A DNA stretch of 64,000 nt, taken from assembly GCF_900188375.1 (NCBI RefSeq), contig NZ_FZOO01000004.1, positions 1-64,000 on the forward strand, written 5' to 3'. The notes beneath the pieces were generated by a model. The model worked only from the letters and a program-made list of their open reading frames with translations, was not told the DNA's origin and made no database searches. The DNA is from Geodermatophilus pulveris. Its GTDB lineage: Bacteria > Actinomycetota > Actinomycetes > Mycobacteriales > Geodermatophilaceae. A program made the translations under genes and the position numbers. This document shows positions 16,554-25,423 of this stretch, in pieces (the first letter of the stretch is position 1; each line of letters opens with the position of its first letter).

Positions 16554-17231
16554 GTGCGCATGGATGCGAGCACACCAGCGGGGTCGCGGCCACACCGGCG
16601 GGAGGCCGAGGGCCTGGCCCGTCAGCTGGACCGGCCGATGAGCGTGCTCGGGCTGGTGTTCGTGCTCGTCGTCCTCGGGCAGTCGTTGGCCCGTGAGGCC
16701 TGGCTGGTCACCACGCTGACGGTCGCCGGCTGGGTGCTGTGGGCGGTGTTCGTCGTGGAGTTCTCCCTGCGCGCGTACCGGGCGCCCGACCGGCGGCGGT
16801 TCTGGGCGCGCAACTGGTGGCAGCTGGTGTTCCTCGCCGTCCCGTTCCTGCGGTTCGTCCGCGCGCTGTCGGTGCTGCGGGTGGCGCGGCTCGGCGGGAT
16901 CCTGTCCGCCGCCGTCCGGGGCTCGCGGTCGGCCGGCCGGCTGCTGACCGGGCGGATCGGCTGGCTCGTCGGGGTCACCGGCGTCGTCGTCCTGGCGGTG
17001 AGCCAGCTGCTCTACGTCACCGGCGACTACGACGCCTACGCGACGGCGCTGCACCAGACGGCGCTGGCCACGATCACCGGCGAGCCGCTGGCTGCCGAGG
17101 GTGGGTTGGCCCGCGTGGTCGAGGTCGTGCTGGCCGTCTACTCGGTCGCCGTCTTCGCCACGCTGGCCGGCGCGCTGGGTGCCTACTTCCTCGGGCGTGG
17201 CCCCGGCGGGTTGGGCACGGTGGAGCCCTGA
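16554..17231 (+). CDS. voltage-gated-channel-like membrane protein without a K+ selectivity filter
   Basis: 225 residues. Hydrophobic helices at about 28-47 and 50-70 are followed by an arginine-spaced segment FLRFVRALSVLRVARLGG, resembling a voltage-sensor S4. Two further helices at about 140-160 and 190-215 follow. The place where K+ channels carry TVGYGD reads TITGEP. The family shape is ion_trans/Ion_trans_2 but the pore signature is gone. It may be a voltage-sensor-only protein or a degenerate subunit. It starts at GTG 16554 (GGGTAGG site); ATG 16560 is an alternative. Confidence 0.6.
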   Translation: MRMDASTPAGSRPHRREAEGLARQLDRPMSVLGLVFVLVVLGQSLAREAWLVTTLTVAGWVLWAVFVVEFSLRAYRAPDRRRFWARNWWQLVFLAVPFLRFVRALSVLRVARLGGILSAAVRGSRSAGRLLTGRIGWLVGVTGVVVLAVSQLLYVTGDYDAYATALHQTALATITGEPLAAEGGLARVVEVVLAVYSVAVFATLAGALGAYFLGRGPGGLGTVEP

Positions 17232-17322
17232 CCCTCGCTGTTCACCCGGCCGGGTTCCACACGGCCATGCTGGCGACATAGCGTGCGGACGCTCTGACTC
17301 GTCGTCGACGGAGGAGAACCCG

Positions 17323-19029
17323 ATGAGGCCCCGTCCCCTGACGGCCGCGACCGCACCCGCGTGCCTGGCCGTCCTCGCCCTCGCCACCGCCGCCCCCGCG
17401 GCCGCCGCGCCGACGCACGAGGCCGGCCCCCCGCCGGTCGACGTCCAACTGCTGGCCTTCAACGACTTCCACGGCGCGCTGCAGCCGCCGTCCGGCTCCG
17501 GCGGGCGGGTGACGATGGCCGACGGCAGCACCGTCGACGCCGGCGGCCTGGCCTCCTTCGCCACGCACCTGCGCCAGTTGGAGGCGGAGGCCGAGCACAG
17601 CCTCACCGTCAGCAACGGCGACATGATCGGCGGCAGCCCGTTCCTGTCCGCGCTGTTCCGCGACGAGCCCACCGTGGACGCCATGGACGCCCTCGGCCTC
17701 GACATCGCGACCGTGGGCAACCACGAGTTCGACGAGGGCGTCGACGAGCTCCAGCGGATCGTCGACGGCGGCGCCTGCCACCCGGAGGACGGCTGCCTGG
17801 ACGGCGACGGCTACGACGGGTCGGACGCCACCTGGCTGGCCGCCAACGTGGTGGTCCGCGACACCGGCGAGCCGATCCTCCCGCCGTACGTCGTCCACCG
17901 CTTCGACGGCGTCGAGGTCGGCGTCATCGGGCTGACCCTGGACGAGACGCCGTCGATCGTCTCCGCCGAGGGCATCGCCGACAACGAGTTCCTCGACGAG
18001 GTCGCCACCATCAACCGCTACACCGCCGAGCTGCAGGCCGACGGCGTCGAGGCGATCGTCGTGTCGCTGCACGAGGGCGGGGAGGCCGGCGGCGGCCCCA
18101 ACGCCTGCGAGGAGCCGACCGGCCCGGCCTTCGACATCGCCGAGCGCGTCACCGACGCCGTCGACGTCGTCCTGACCGGCCACTACCACAACGGCTACGT
18201 GTGCCAGGGCGAGGACGAGGTCGACGGCAAGCTGGTCACCCAGGCGCTGTCCAACGGCCGGCTGATCACCGACGTGGACCTGCAGGTCGACCGGCGGACC
18301 GGCGACGTCGTGTCCAAGGCGGCCGAGAACGTCGTCGTCAGCCGGGACGTCACGCCCGACGCGGAGGCCCAGGCGCTGGTCGACCGGTACGCCGCGCTGG
18401 CCGAGCCGATCGCCGACGAGCCGGTCGGGGCGGTCACCGCGGACGTCGTGCGGGCCCAGGAGCCGCTGGTCGGCGACCTGAACGGGGAGTCCCCGCTGGG
18501 CAACCTGATCGCCGACGCCCAGCTCGCGGCCACCGACGACGAGGCCGGCGCGGTCGCGGCGTTCATGAACCCCGGCGGCGTGCGCGCGGACCTGCTCCAG
18601 GCGTCCTCCGACGCCGGCGAGGGCGAGGGGGTGGTCACCTTCGGCGAGGCGTTCGAGGTGCAGCCGTTCAACAACCTGCTCACCACGCTGGACCTCACCG
18701 GTGCGCAGCTGTACGCGCTGCTGGACCAGCAGTTCGCCGTCGGCCGGGTGCTGGCCCCGTCGGACTCGGTGCGCTACACCGTCGCCGCGGACGGCAGTGC
18801 CGTGGTGCCCGGCTCGCTCACCATCGGCGGGACGGCGGTCGACACCGCCGCGACCTACCGGATCACGGTGAACAACTTCCTGGCCGGGGGCGGTGACGGG
18901 TTCACCGTGCTGACCGAGGGGACGAACGCGGTCAACCAGCCCGGCTTCGACGTCGACGCGCTGATCGCGTACCTGTCTGCTGAGCCGGTCGCCCCGCCGG
19001 CCACGGACCGGATCACCGTCGCCGGCTGA
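17323..19029 (+). CDS. secreted 5'-nucleotidase / 2',3'-cyclic phosphodiesterase family metallophosphatase
   Basis: 568 residues. It has a signal peptide with alanine-rich core and APAAAA cleavage region, then a calcineurin-like domain beginning LLAFNDFHGALQP with SNGDMIGGSP, GNHEFDEG and a GHYHNGY metal-ligand motif. A C-terminal 5'-nucleotidase domain has LGNLIADAQLAAT and MNPGGVRADL. It hydrolyses extracellular nucleotides to release phosphate and nucleoside. The ATG at 17323 follows GGAGGAG. No sorting signal is seen, so secretion is likely. A strong hairpin follows the stop. Confidence 0.92.
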   Translation: MRPRPLTAATAPACLAVLALATAAPAAAAPTHEAGPPPVDVQLLAFNDFHGALQPPSGSGGRVTMADGSTVDAGGLASFATHLRQLEAEAEHSLTVSNGDMIGGSPFLSALFRDEPTVDAMDALGLDIATVGNHEFDEGVDELQRIVDGGACHPEDGCLDGDGYDGSDATWLAANVVVRDTGEPILPPYVVHRFDGVEVGVIGLTLDETPSIVSAEGIADNEFLDEVATINRYTAELQADGVEAIVVSLHEGGEAGGGPNACEEPTGPAFDIAERVTDAVDVVLTGHYHNGYVCQGEDEVDGKLVTQALSNGRLITDVDLQVDRRTGDVVSKAAENVVVSRDVTPDAEAQALVDRYAALAEPIADEPVGAVTADVVRAQEPLVGDLNGESPLGNLIADAQLAATDDEAGAVAAFMNPGGVRADLLQASSDAGEGEGVVTFGEAFEVQPFNNLLTTLDLTGAQLYALLDQQFAVGRVLAPSDSVRYTVAADGSAVVPGSLTIGGTAVDTAATYRITVNNFLAGGGDGFTVLTEGTNAVNQPGFDVDALIAYLSAEPVAPPATDRITVAG

Positions 19030-19044
19030 CGCCGGCACCACCGC

Positions 19045-19083
19045 GGCGGGCGTCGCCGGTCCTCGTGACCGGCGGCGCCCGCC
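19045..19083. terminator. hairpin terminator after the 5'-nucleotidase gene
   Basis: 17-bp stem with a single mismatch around a 5-nt CTCGT loop (arms 19045-19061 and 19067-19083), 16 nt after the stop. There is no T-run, as is usual in high-GC actinobacteria. Confidence 0.75.
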
Positions 19084-19203
19084 GTCGTCCGTGCCCACCC
19101 GGGCCCGCGTCGTGCAGTGCCGGTCCACCGCGAGCCCATCCCGTCTACGCTCGACCTGCGCCTTTCTCTTGCCACCGTCACTGGTCGAACGCATGATCGA
19201 CAC

Positions 19204-21283
19204 GTGTCCGACGCCGTCCTCGCAGCCGCTTCGGGTGTGGTGGCGCCCGGTGTGGGGTGGGCGTCGGGTCCGCTGGGCGCGGTGCAGGCCGCCGACCGGG
19301 AGATGGCCCGCCAGCTGGCGGTGCGGGCGCGGGCGGTGGCCGCGTTCGCGGCGTCCCGGCCGGCGTCGGCCGACCGGGCGCCGGGTGCGCCCGGGGCGAT
19401 GTCGGCGGAGCGATGGGCGGCCCGGTCCGAGGTGCTGCAGCCGGTGTCGGAGTGGGCGACCCCGGAGCTGGCTGTTGCGCTGAACCTGACCGGCCGGCGG
19501 CGGAGGCGTTGCTGGTCGAGTCGTTGATGCTGGTGCACCGGCTGCCGGGCACGCTGGCCGCCCTGGAGGCCGGGGTGGTGCACCGCGGGCACCTGTGGCA
19601 CCTGCTGGACAAGGTCGCCCCGATCGCCGAGGACGGGGTGCGCGCGCGCAGGCGGAGGCCGAGCTGCTCGCCTGGGTGGGCCGCCGGCAGCGGGTCACCA
19701 CGCCGGCGCAGCTGAGCGCGAAGGCGCGGGTGGTGGTGGCCCGCCGGGACGCCGCCGCCCACGCGCGCCGGCTGGCGACCGCGCTGCGCGGGCGCGGGGT
19801 GTTCCTGCGCCCGGAGCGGGCGGCGGGGATGGCCGCGCTCACGGTGGTGTGCACCATGCCGGAGGCGCGGGCGTTGCACGCCGCGCTGCTGGCCTGTGCC
19901 GACGCGCTGGCCGACGACCCCGACGGACCGCCGCGCACCCGCGGGGGGACGGCGGTCGATGCGCTGCTGGACCTGGTGCTGCGCCCGGGGGAGACGGACC
20001 TGCCGCCGGTGCGGGTGCTGCTGACCGTGGTCGCCTCGGTGGCCACCCTGCTGGGTGGGGACGCCCCCGGTGAGGTGGACGGTGAGCCGGTGCCCGCGGA
20101 GATGGTGCGCCGGCTGGCCCGGGCCTTCGCCGGCCTGGACCCCGTCGCCGCGGACCCTGACAGCGCGCACCCGCCCGGCGCGGACACCCCTGGCGCGGAC
20201 ACCCCCAGCTCGGACACCGCCGGCGCTGGAACCGCTGGCCCGGACACCCCCAGCGCGGACATCCCCAGCGTGGGCACCGACAGCGTGGGCACCGACAGCG
20301 CGGACACCGGCGACAGCCCGGACGCTCCGGTTGTCGGGGGACCGGGCCGGTGGTCCGATCGACCGGGCGGCGGACCAGCTGGATGCCGCGGACTTCGACC
20401 GGTGGCTGGACGAGCTGGTCCGCGAGGCGTTCGGCGACGCGCCGACCGCCGGTGACCCGGGCTGGTCACCCGGTACCCCGCCGGATCCCGGCGGGTGGGA
20501 CGGCGGGGGTGATCGCCCGGCGCCGACCCTGGATGAGGACCTGCCCCCGCCGTCCGGTGACGGCTGGTGGTCGGCCGCGGACCGGGCGGTGCAGGACGCC
20601 GGGGCGGCGGTGCACGCCGCCGGGCTGGCCCTCGGGCACGCCGGGCGGGTGGTGCGCACCGCCCAGCGCGCCGACGCCGCCACCGAGACCACCTGGGCCG
20701 CCGGTCCGGCCGGGCGGGTGACCGCGGCCGACGACGCGCTCGCCGCGCTGGCCGCGGCCGCCGACGCCCAGCGCGGGGAGCTGGCCGCGCTGCTGGCCGC
20801 CACCGGCGGGGCGGGCTGGCCGACCGGCCCCGGATCGCGGTCACCGACGCGGTCAGCGGGGCGCTGCGCGCACTCACCGACCTGCCCGGGCTGCGCCGCG
20901 CCGGGCACTGCGCCCGCCCCGCCTGTCACCGCCGCCCGCACGCCTGCGGCCACGACCTCACCGGCCGCCCCGGCCTGGGCGCCCCCGGCCCCACCGGCGG
21001 CTACCGCCCCGGCGCCGACCTGTACCGGTGGGTGCGCGCCCGCGACCGGCGCTGCCGGTTCCCCGGCTGCCGCCGCCGCATCCCCACCGGCGGCGAGCTG
21101 GAGCACCTCCGCCGCTGGCCCGACGGGCCCACCGCCGCGGCCGACCTCGCCGGCTTCTGCACCACCGACCACCGCGGCAAGCACCAGGCCCCCGGCTGGA
21201 CCCACACCCTGGGCCCGGACGGCACCCTCACCGTCACCACGCCCACCGGCCTGACCGCCGTCACCGACCCCCCGCCCTACTGA
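19204..21283 (+). pseudogene. DUF222/HNH endonuclease ('13E12 repeat' family), broken by four frameshifts
   Basis: Homology is continuous but the frame changes near 19493 (one base missing in a GGCCGG run), near 19642 (CG dinucleotide expansion), between about 20310 and 20385, and near 20830. Segments read WATPELAVALNLTG, then LLVESLMLVHRLPGTLAALE (DUF222 core), then TPAQLSAKARVVVARRD, and finally YRWVRARDRRCRFPGC with GKHQAPGWTHT, the HNH zinc-binding end. The family is multicopy in actinobacteria and mobile in character. Frameshifts at runs could also be assembly errors, but four in one gene argue for decay. Confidence 0.8.
20177..20311 (+). repeat. 15-bp tandem repeat array, nine units
   Basis: Nine imperfect 15-nt units of the type GGCGCGGACACCCCC/AGCGTGGGCACCGAC, encoding a GADTP/SVGTD pentapeptide in the DUF222 relic. 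Units 7 and 8 are identical. The array sits in the variable linker between the DUF222 and HNH parts and just precedes a frameshift. Confidence 0.85.
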
Positions 21284-21311
21284 CCGGTCGGCGGGGTGTG
21301 ACAGTCAGCCC

Positions 21312-21797
21312 GTGCCGAGCGAGCCGACCGTCCGCGCCCTCACCGGGGACGACCGCGAGCTGCTCCGGACGGCGACCCTCGCCAACCTCGACTGGGCGGG
21401 CGGGCAGCGGTTCACCCAGCGGGACGTCGACGAGACCCCCGCCTTCCGCCACTACACCGACCTCCGGCCCGAGCGCGGCGACCTCGGGTTCGTCTCCGAA
21501 CGGGGCGGGCTCGTCGTGGGCGTCGCGTGGCTGCTGTTCCTGGACGCCGGCGACCCCGGCTACGGCTTCGTCGCCGACGGCGTCCCGGAGCTGAGCGTGT
21601 GGGTGCGGCCCGGCCACCGCGGCGCCGGCATCGGCTCGGACCTCGTCCACAGGGTGCTCGCGGAGGCGCACGGGCGCGGGCTGCGGCGCGTGAGCCTGAG
21701 CGTCGAGGCGGGCAACCCCGCGGTGCACCTCTACCGCCGGTGCGGGTTCCGGCCCGTGGCCGGCGCCGCCGACGGGACCCTCGCCGTCGAGCTCTGA
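21312..21797 (+). CDS. GNAT-family N-acetyltransferase
   Basis: 161 residues with the GNAT fold. Motif A reads LSVWVRPGHRGAGIGSDLV (acetyl-CoA pyrophosphate-binding RGAGIG), and motif B is near SLSVEAGNPAVHLYRRCGF. The substrate is unknown. The GTG at 21312 is 28 nt after the HNH relic. It stands alone between two decayed genes. Confidence 0.85.
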   Translation: MPSEPTVRALTGDDRELLRTATLANLDWAGGQRFTQRDVDETPAFRHYTDLRPERGDLGFVSERGGLVVGVAWLLFLDAGDPGYGFVADGVPELSVWVRPGHRGAGIGSDLVHRVLAEAHGRGLRRVSLSVEAGNPAVHLYRRCGFRPVAGAADGTLAVEL

Positions 21798-21804
21798 CCG
21801 CCGC

Positions 21805-22023
21805 TCACCCCCAGTCGATGCGCGCGGCCAGCGCGTGCAGCCGCGCGCCGAGCACCGGGTCGAGCGAGGCGGCCCAGGCGACCCGGCCCAGGACGTGGTC
21901 CCGGAAGGTCGCCGGGTCGTGCCCGCGGGTCTGCCCGGCCCAGCCGTGCCGGGCGCAGTCGTGCAGCAGCGCGCGCAGCGCGTCCCGCTCCGGCCGGGCC
22001 GGGGTAGGCCGGGAGATCGGCTG
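21805..22023 (-). pseudogene. possible C-terminal remnant of a reverse transcriptase
   Basis: About 72 codons ending at TGA 21807-21805 read like the tail I associate with actinobacterial reverse transcriptases (retron/group-II-like): RDALRALLHDCARHGWAGQ, then FRDHVLGRVAWAASLDPVLG and a final ARLHALAARIDWG. No start codon with a ribosome site and no upstream palm domain (YADD) is present; upstream of 22023 the frame becomes arginine-rich and meaningless. If correct, it is a 5'-truncated relic. The family call is from memory of the tail pattern. Confidence 0.4.
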
Positions 22024-22181
22024 ACGCCGGTCGTCCTGCCCGCCCCGCCGCGCACGGGCAGCACGCCAGCGGCGGGACCGGCGTCCGCGCTGCTCACGGA
22101 CGGGTGGCCCGCGTTGCGCCCGGTCGCCCGGTGCCGGAACGTCCTGCCGGCGGGGGGCCGCCGGGACGAGGAGAGGGACGG

Positions 22182-22469
22182 GTGGACGAGTCGGACCCGC
22201 GGCCGCGCAGCCGCTACGGACGGGCCGTCGGGCGGGGGCGGCAGCGCCACCGGGCCGAGGAGCGCGCCTGGATGGAGCACCACCTCAGCGAGCCGTTCGG
22301 CTCCTTCCTCGTCAGGCAGCTCGCCTGGGGCGCGCTCGGCTTCGCCTTCGGCCTGCTGGTCGGCGGCTGGACCTGGGCGGTGGTCAACGCCGTCGTGTTC
22401 ACCGGCGCGGGGCTGGCCGGCCGCGCGTGGGTGCGGCGGCGGTACGACCGGGACACCGGGCGGGGGTAG
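22182..22469 (+). CDS. small integral membrane protein
   Basis: 95 residues. A charged N-terminal 45 residues is followed by two hydrophobic helices (FLVRQLAWGALGFAFGLLVG and WAVVNAVVFTGAGLAG) and a short arginine-rich tail, so both ends are probably cytoplasmic. The GTG at 22182 has a GGAGAGGG ribosome site. I do not recognise the family. It is convergent with the phoD relic, 3 nt between stops. Confidence 0.6.
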   Translation: MDESDPRPRSRYGRAVGRGRQRHRAEERAWMEHHLSEPFGSFLVRQLAWGALGFAFGLLVGGWTWAVVNAVVFTGAGLAGRAWVRRRYDRDTGRG

Positions 22470-22472
22470 CCC

Positions 22473-24041
22473 TCAGGCCGGCGTCAGGTCGGTCGTGTGC
22501 AGCACCCGCCCGCCGACGTCCCGCAGCTCCACGGTCATCACGCCGCTGTCGCCGTCGATGCGCACGTGCCCGAGGAACTGCGAGGTGTCGCTCGGCACCT
22601 CGTTGGGGGCCTCGGCGGTCCGCGAGAACACCACCTTCGGCCCGAAGGTCGCGTCCAGGTCGTTGGGCCCGAAGGTGCCGGCGTGCAGCGGGCCGGTGAC
22701 GAACTCCCAGAACGGGTCGAAGTCGGTGAACGCGGCGCGCTCGGGCGAGTGGTGGTGGGCGGCGGTGTAGTGGACGTCGGCGGTCAGCCACACCACGTTC
22801 CGGACGCCGTGCCGCTTGAGGTCCGACAGCAGCCGGGCGACCTCGGTCTCCCGGCCCAGCGGACGGCCGGGGTCGCGGTTGGCGATGCCCTCCTGCGCCA
22901 CCTCGCCGTCGGGCACCACCAGGCCCAGCGGCATGTCGGAGGCGACCACCTTCCACAGCGCCTTCGACGTCCGCAGCCGGCGGGCCACGCGGGCCAGCTG
23001 CTCCTCGCCGAGGATCCGCGTCTCGGGCCCCTCGGTGGCCAGGTTGGCGGTGTTCGGCCCGCGGTGGGTGCGCAGGTCGAGCGCGACGACGTCCACCAGG
23101 GGGCCGTGCGGGAGCACCCGCTCGACCCGGTCGCCGGCGATCGGCGTGTACTCGCGGAACGCCTGCCGGGCGCGGGCGGCCAGCGTGTCGACGTCCCGGA
23201 CCGTGTACCGCTCGTCGGTGAGCACCTCGCCCGGGTACCAGTTGTTGGTGATCTCGTGGTCGTCCCACTGGACCACCAGCGGCACCTCGGCGGCCATGGC
23301 GCGCACGTTGGCGTCCATCAGGTTGTAGCGGTACTGGCCGCGGAACTCGTCGAGGGTCTCGGCGACCTTGCTCTTCTCCGGCGTGACGAGGTTGCGCCAC
23401 AGCGAGCCGTCGGGCAGCTCGACGGTCTCCTCCAGCGGCCCGTCGGCGTACACGTTGTCGCCGGAGTGGATGAAGAAGTCCGGCTGCAGCCGGCGCACCG
23501 CCTCGAAGCCGGTCATCCCGCCGGTGCCGGGGTTGATGCCTCACCCCTGGCCGGCCACGTCCCCGGACCAGGCGAAGCTGACGTCCCGCCGGTCGCGCGG
23601 CGCCGTGCGCAGCCGGCCGACCAGCGCCTCCCCGAGCCGCCCGCCGTCGTCGAACCGCACCCGGTAGAACAGCTCCGTCCCGGCCGGCAGGCCCTCGAGG
23701 CGCACCTGCCCGGTGTGGTCGGTGTCCGGGCCGACGTCCACCGACCAGTGCCCGCGGGGTCGCCGGAAGTCCTCCGTCGCGGCCACCTCCACCAGCATCC
23801 GGGCCGGGCGGTCGGCCTTGGACCAGACCACCGCCGAGCGCGCCCGGACGTCCCCGCTCTGCACACCCCAGCGCGCCTCGGGGCGGGACCGCAGCAGTGC
23901 CGGGGCGCCCAGCGCGGCCGGCGCGGTGCCGCCCAGGGCGCCCAGGCCGGCCCCGGCGCCGAGGACCACGGCGCCCTGCAGCAGGTGCCGGCGGGACAGG
24001 CCGCGGGCGGCCGGGGGACGACGGTCAGGGGAGGGGGACAC
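22473..24041 (-). pseudogene. phoD: PhoD-like alkaline phosphatase interrupted by one in-frame TGA
   Basis: One frame of 523 codons has a Tat signal (LSRRHLLQGAVVLGAG), a fibronectin-like N-terminal domain and the PhoD catalytic domain: DFFIHSGDNVYADGP, QWDDHEITNNW and WLTADVHYTA. A TGA at 23543-23541 breaks it where family members read GQGWGIN: here GQG-stop-GIN, so TGG became TGA by one base. GTG 24041 is the start. It may be a recent nonsense mutation, a sequencing error or a readthrough site. A PHO-box-like repeat lies upstream. The intact product would be a secreted phosphodiesterase/alkaline phosphatase. Confidence 0.85.
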
Positions 24042-24112
24042 GGGCGGCTCCGTCCTCGGAGGGGCTGGGGACCCGGACCACGCTGCTGCGCCCGGCGGAC
24101 CCCCGGACGACG

Positions 24113-24145
24113 CCCGGGTGCACGGACCGGGAGGACCGGGTGAAC
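24113..24145 (-). promoter_or_regulatory. PHO-box-like direct repeats upstream of phoD
   Basis: On the minus strand, GTTCACCCGGT (24145-24135) and GTGCACCCGGG (24123-24113) lie exactly 22 nt apart, two 11-nt periods, with a weak middle unit. This is the format of actinobacterial PhoP boxes (GTTCACC plus 4 nt). It lies 72-104 nt upstream of the phoD start, so phosphate-starvation control is inferred. Confidence 0.4.
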
Positions 24146-24260
24146 AGCGGTCCCGCTGATGTCCAGAGAGGCCACGGGCCACTGACAGGTCCGTCACAGG
24201 TTCCGGACCGATCCTCGTGTGGACGGCTGGACACACCGGCCGCGGAACGAGGAGACCACC

Positions 24261-24833
24261 ATGCGCAGGAAGTTGGTCGTCGGCGCGGTAGCCGGCGCCC
24301 TGACGCTCACCGGGCTGGCCGTGGCCGTCCCGGCCGTGGCCGCCACCGACGAGACCGCCGGCACGTCGTCGACGGTCGTGGACCGCATCAAGGACGCGCT
24401 CACCGGCCTGGTCGACGACGGGTCCATCACCCAGGAGCAGGCCGACGAGGTCGCCACCACGCTCAGCGAGGCCGGCCCCGGCTGGCACGGCGGCCACCAC
24501 GGCGGCGGCTGGCGCGGCCTGGACACCGCGGCCGAGACGCTGGGCATGACCGAGGACGAGCTGCGGACCGCGCTGCAGGCCGAGGACGCCACGCTGGCCA
24601 AGGTCGCCGAGGGGCAGGGCGTCGAGGTCGACGCGCTCGTCGACGCGCTGGTCACCGCCCAGCAGGAGGGCATCGCCGAGGCCGTCGAGGAAGGCGGCAT
24701 GCCGCAGGAGGTCGCCGACGAGCGGCTGGCCGGCCTGGAGGAGAAGGTCACCGAGTGGGTCAACTCGACCCGCGAGGACCGTCCCTGGGGCGGCGGCCGC
24801 GGCTGGGGTGGCCCCGACCGCGACGACGACTGA
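24261..24833 (+). CDS. secreted acidic helical protein
   Basis: 190 residues. A clear signal peptide (RRKLVVGAVAGALTLTGLAV, cut near AVAAT) is followed by helical segments such as VDRIKDALTGLVDDGSITQ and ALVTAQQEGIAEAVEEGGM. These look like repeats of a 'domain with EQAD...A/L' type seen in actinobacterial and Firmicute secreted proteins. Gly/His/Trp-rich stretches (GWHGGHHGGGW and the C-terminal WGGGRGWGG) interrupt them and could bind metal. The ATG at 24261 has an AGGAG site 8 nt upstream. Function unknown. A perfect terminator follows. Confidence 0.7.
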   Translation: MRRKLVVGAVAGALTLTGLAVAVPAVAATDETAGTSSTVVDRIKDALTGLVDDGSITQEQADEVATTLSEAGPGWHGGHHGGGWRGLDTAAETLGMTEDELRTALQAEDATLAKVAEGQGVEVDALVDALVTAQQEGIAEAVEEGGMPQEVADERLAGLEEKVTEWVNSTREDRPWGGGRGWGGPDRDDD

Positions 24834-24847
24834 CCCCTGCAGCACCG

Positions 24848-24881
24848 GAACGGCGCCGCCCCGGCCGGGGCGGCGCCGTTC
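24848..24881. terminator. perfect 15-bp hairpin terminator
   Basis: Arms 24848-24862 and 24867-24881 are exact inverted copies (GAACGGCGCCGCCCC) around a GGCC loop, 14 nt after the secreted-protein stop. It separates that gene from the iron-box gene. Confidence 0.85.
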
Positions 24882-24912
24882 TGCCTGTCCCGGGCTGGAC
24901 GTCGCGGCGAGC

Positions 24913-24931
24913 GGAGGTTAGCCTCGCCTAA
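24913..24931. promoter_or_regulatory. IdeR/DtxR-type iron box
   Basis: GGAGGTTAGCCTCGCCTAA matches the 19-bp consensus TWAGGTWAGSCTWACCTWA at 15 of 19 positions, with both TTAG/CCTAA half-sites. It lies 40-59 nt upstream of the GTG at 24972, a normal operator position. Iron-dependent repression of that gene is inferred. Confidence 0.65.
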
Positions 24932-24971
24932 CCCGGTCGCAGGGCCCGGGGCACGACGCGATGGAGGTCCC

Positions 24972-25397
24972 GTGGGGCTGCGACTGCCGGTCGGAGACGT
25001 GACCGTGCTGCTGGGCCCGGCCGCGGCCCGGCACCGGGTGATGGCCGCGCTCGACGACGACAGCGGCCGCTGCGCCTCCGGGCACGCCGCCGTGCGGGTG
25101 CACCGCGTCGCCGCCTCGGCCGGTGACGACGTGCACCGGCGCATCGCGGCCATCGAGGCGGCCCGCGAACTCGGCGCCACCATCGTGCTCGTCGACCGGC
25201 TCACCGACGGCCTGACCGCCCCGGACCGGCGCGCGGTGCTCGCGGCGCTGCGCCCGGTCGCCACGGGCGGCCGGGCGGTGCTCGTGGACGACGACGACCC
25301 GGTGGCCGCGCTCGCCGTCGCGGACGGCGCGCTGCGGGCCGACCCGGCCGGCGGCCTGTCGGCCGAGCGGGTGGGGGACCCGGACCACCTGGTCTGA
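24972..25397 (+). CDS. ABC-ATPase-like protein lacking catalytic motifs, iron-box regulated
   Basis: 141 residues that align by eye with an ABC ATPase reduced to its core. The Walker A position reads VTVLLGPAAARHRV in place of a GxxGxGK[S/T] loop. The Walker B position reads VLVDRLTDGLTAPDRRAVL, lacking the DE pair. A D-loop/H-loop region follows as RAVLVDDDDPVAALAVADG. The signature motif is absent. ATP hydrolysis is therefore unlikely. The GTG at 24972 has GGAGGT 6 nt upstream. The upstream iron box suggests a regulatory or iron-handling role; no transporter partner is adjacent. Confidence 0.6.
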   Translation: MGLRLPVGDVTVLLGPAAARHRVMAALDDDSGRCASGHAAVRVHRVAASAGDDVHRRIAAIEAARELGATIVLVDRLTDGLTAPDRRAVLAALRPVATGGRAVLVDDDDPVAALAVADGALRADPAGGLSAERVGDPDHLV

Positions 25398-25423
25398 GTA
25401 CCGGGCCTGACTACTGGGCCTGA

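Noticed and set aside
20177-20311. CRISPR array
   Set aside because: Units are contiguous 15-bp coding repeats without spacers; no cas genes.
17242-20877. 1211-codon minus-strand open frame
   Set aside because: Antisense to the 5'-nucleotidase and the HNH relic; low-complexity Arg/Pro/Ser composition, no motifs.
23541-23543. Selenocysteine at the phoD TGA
   Set aside because: Related proteins carry Trp here, one base from TGA; no SECIS-like hairpin or sel genes were seen.
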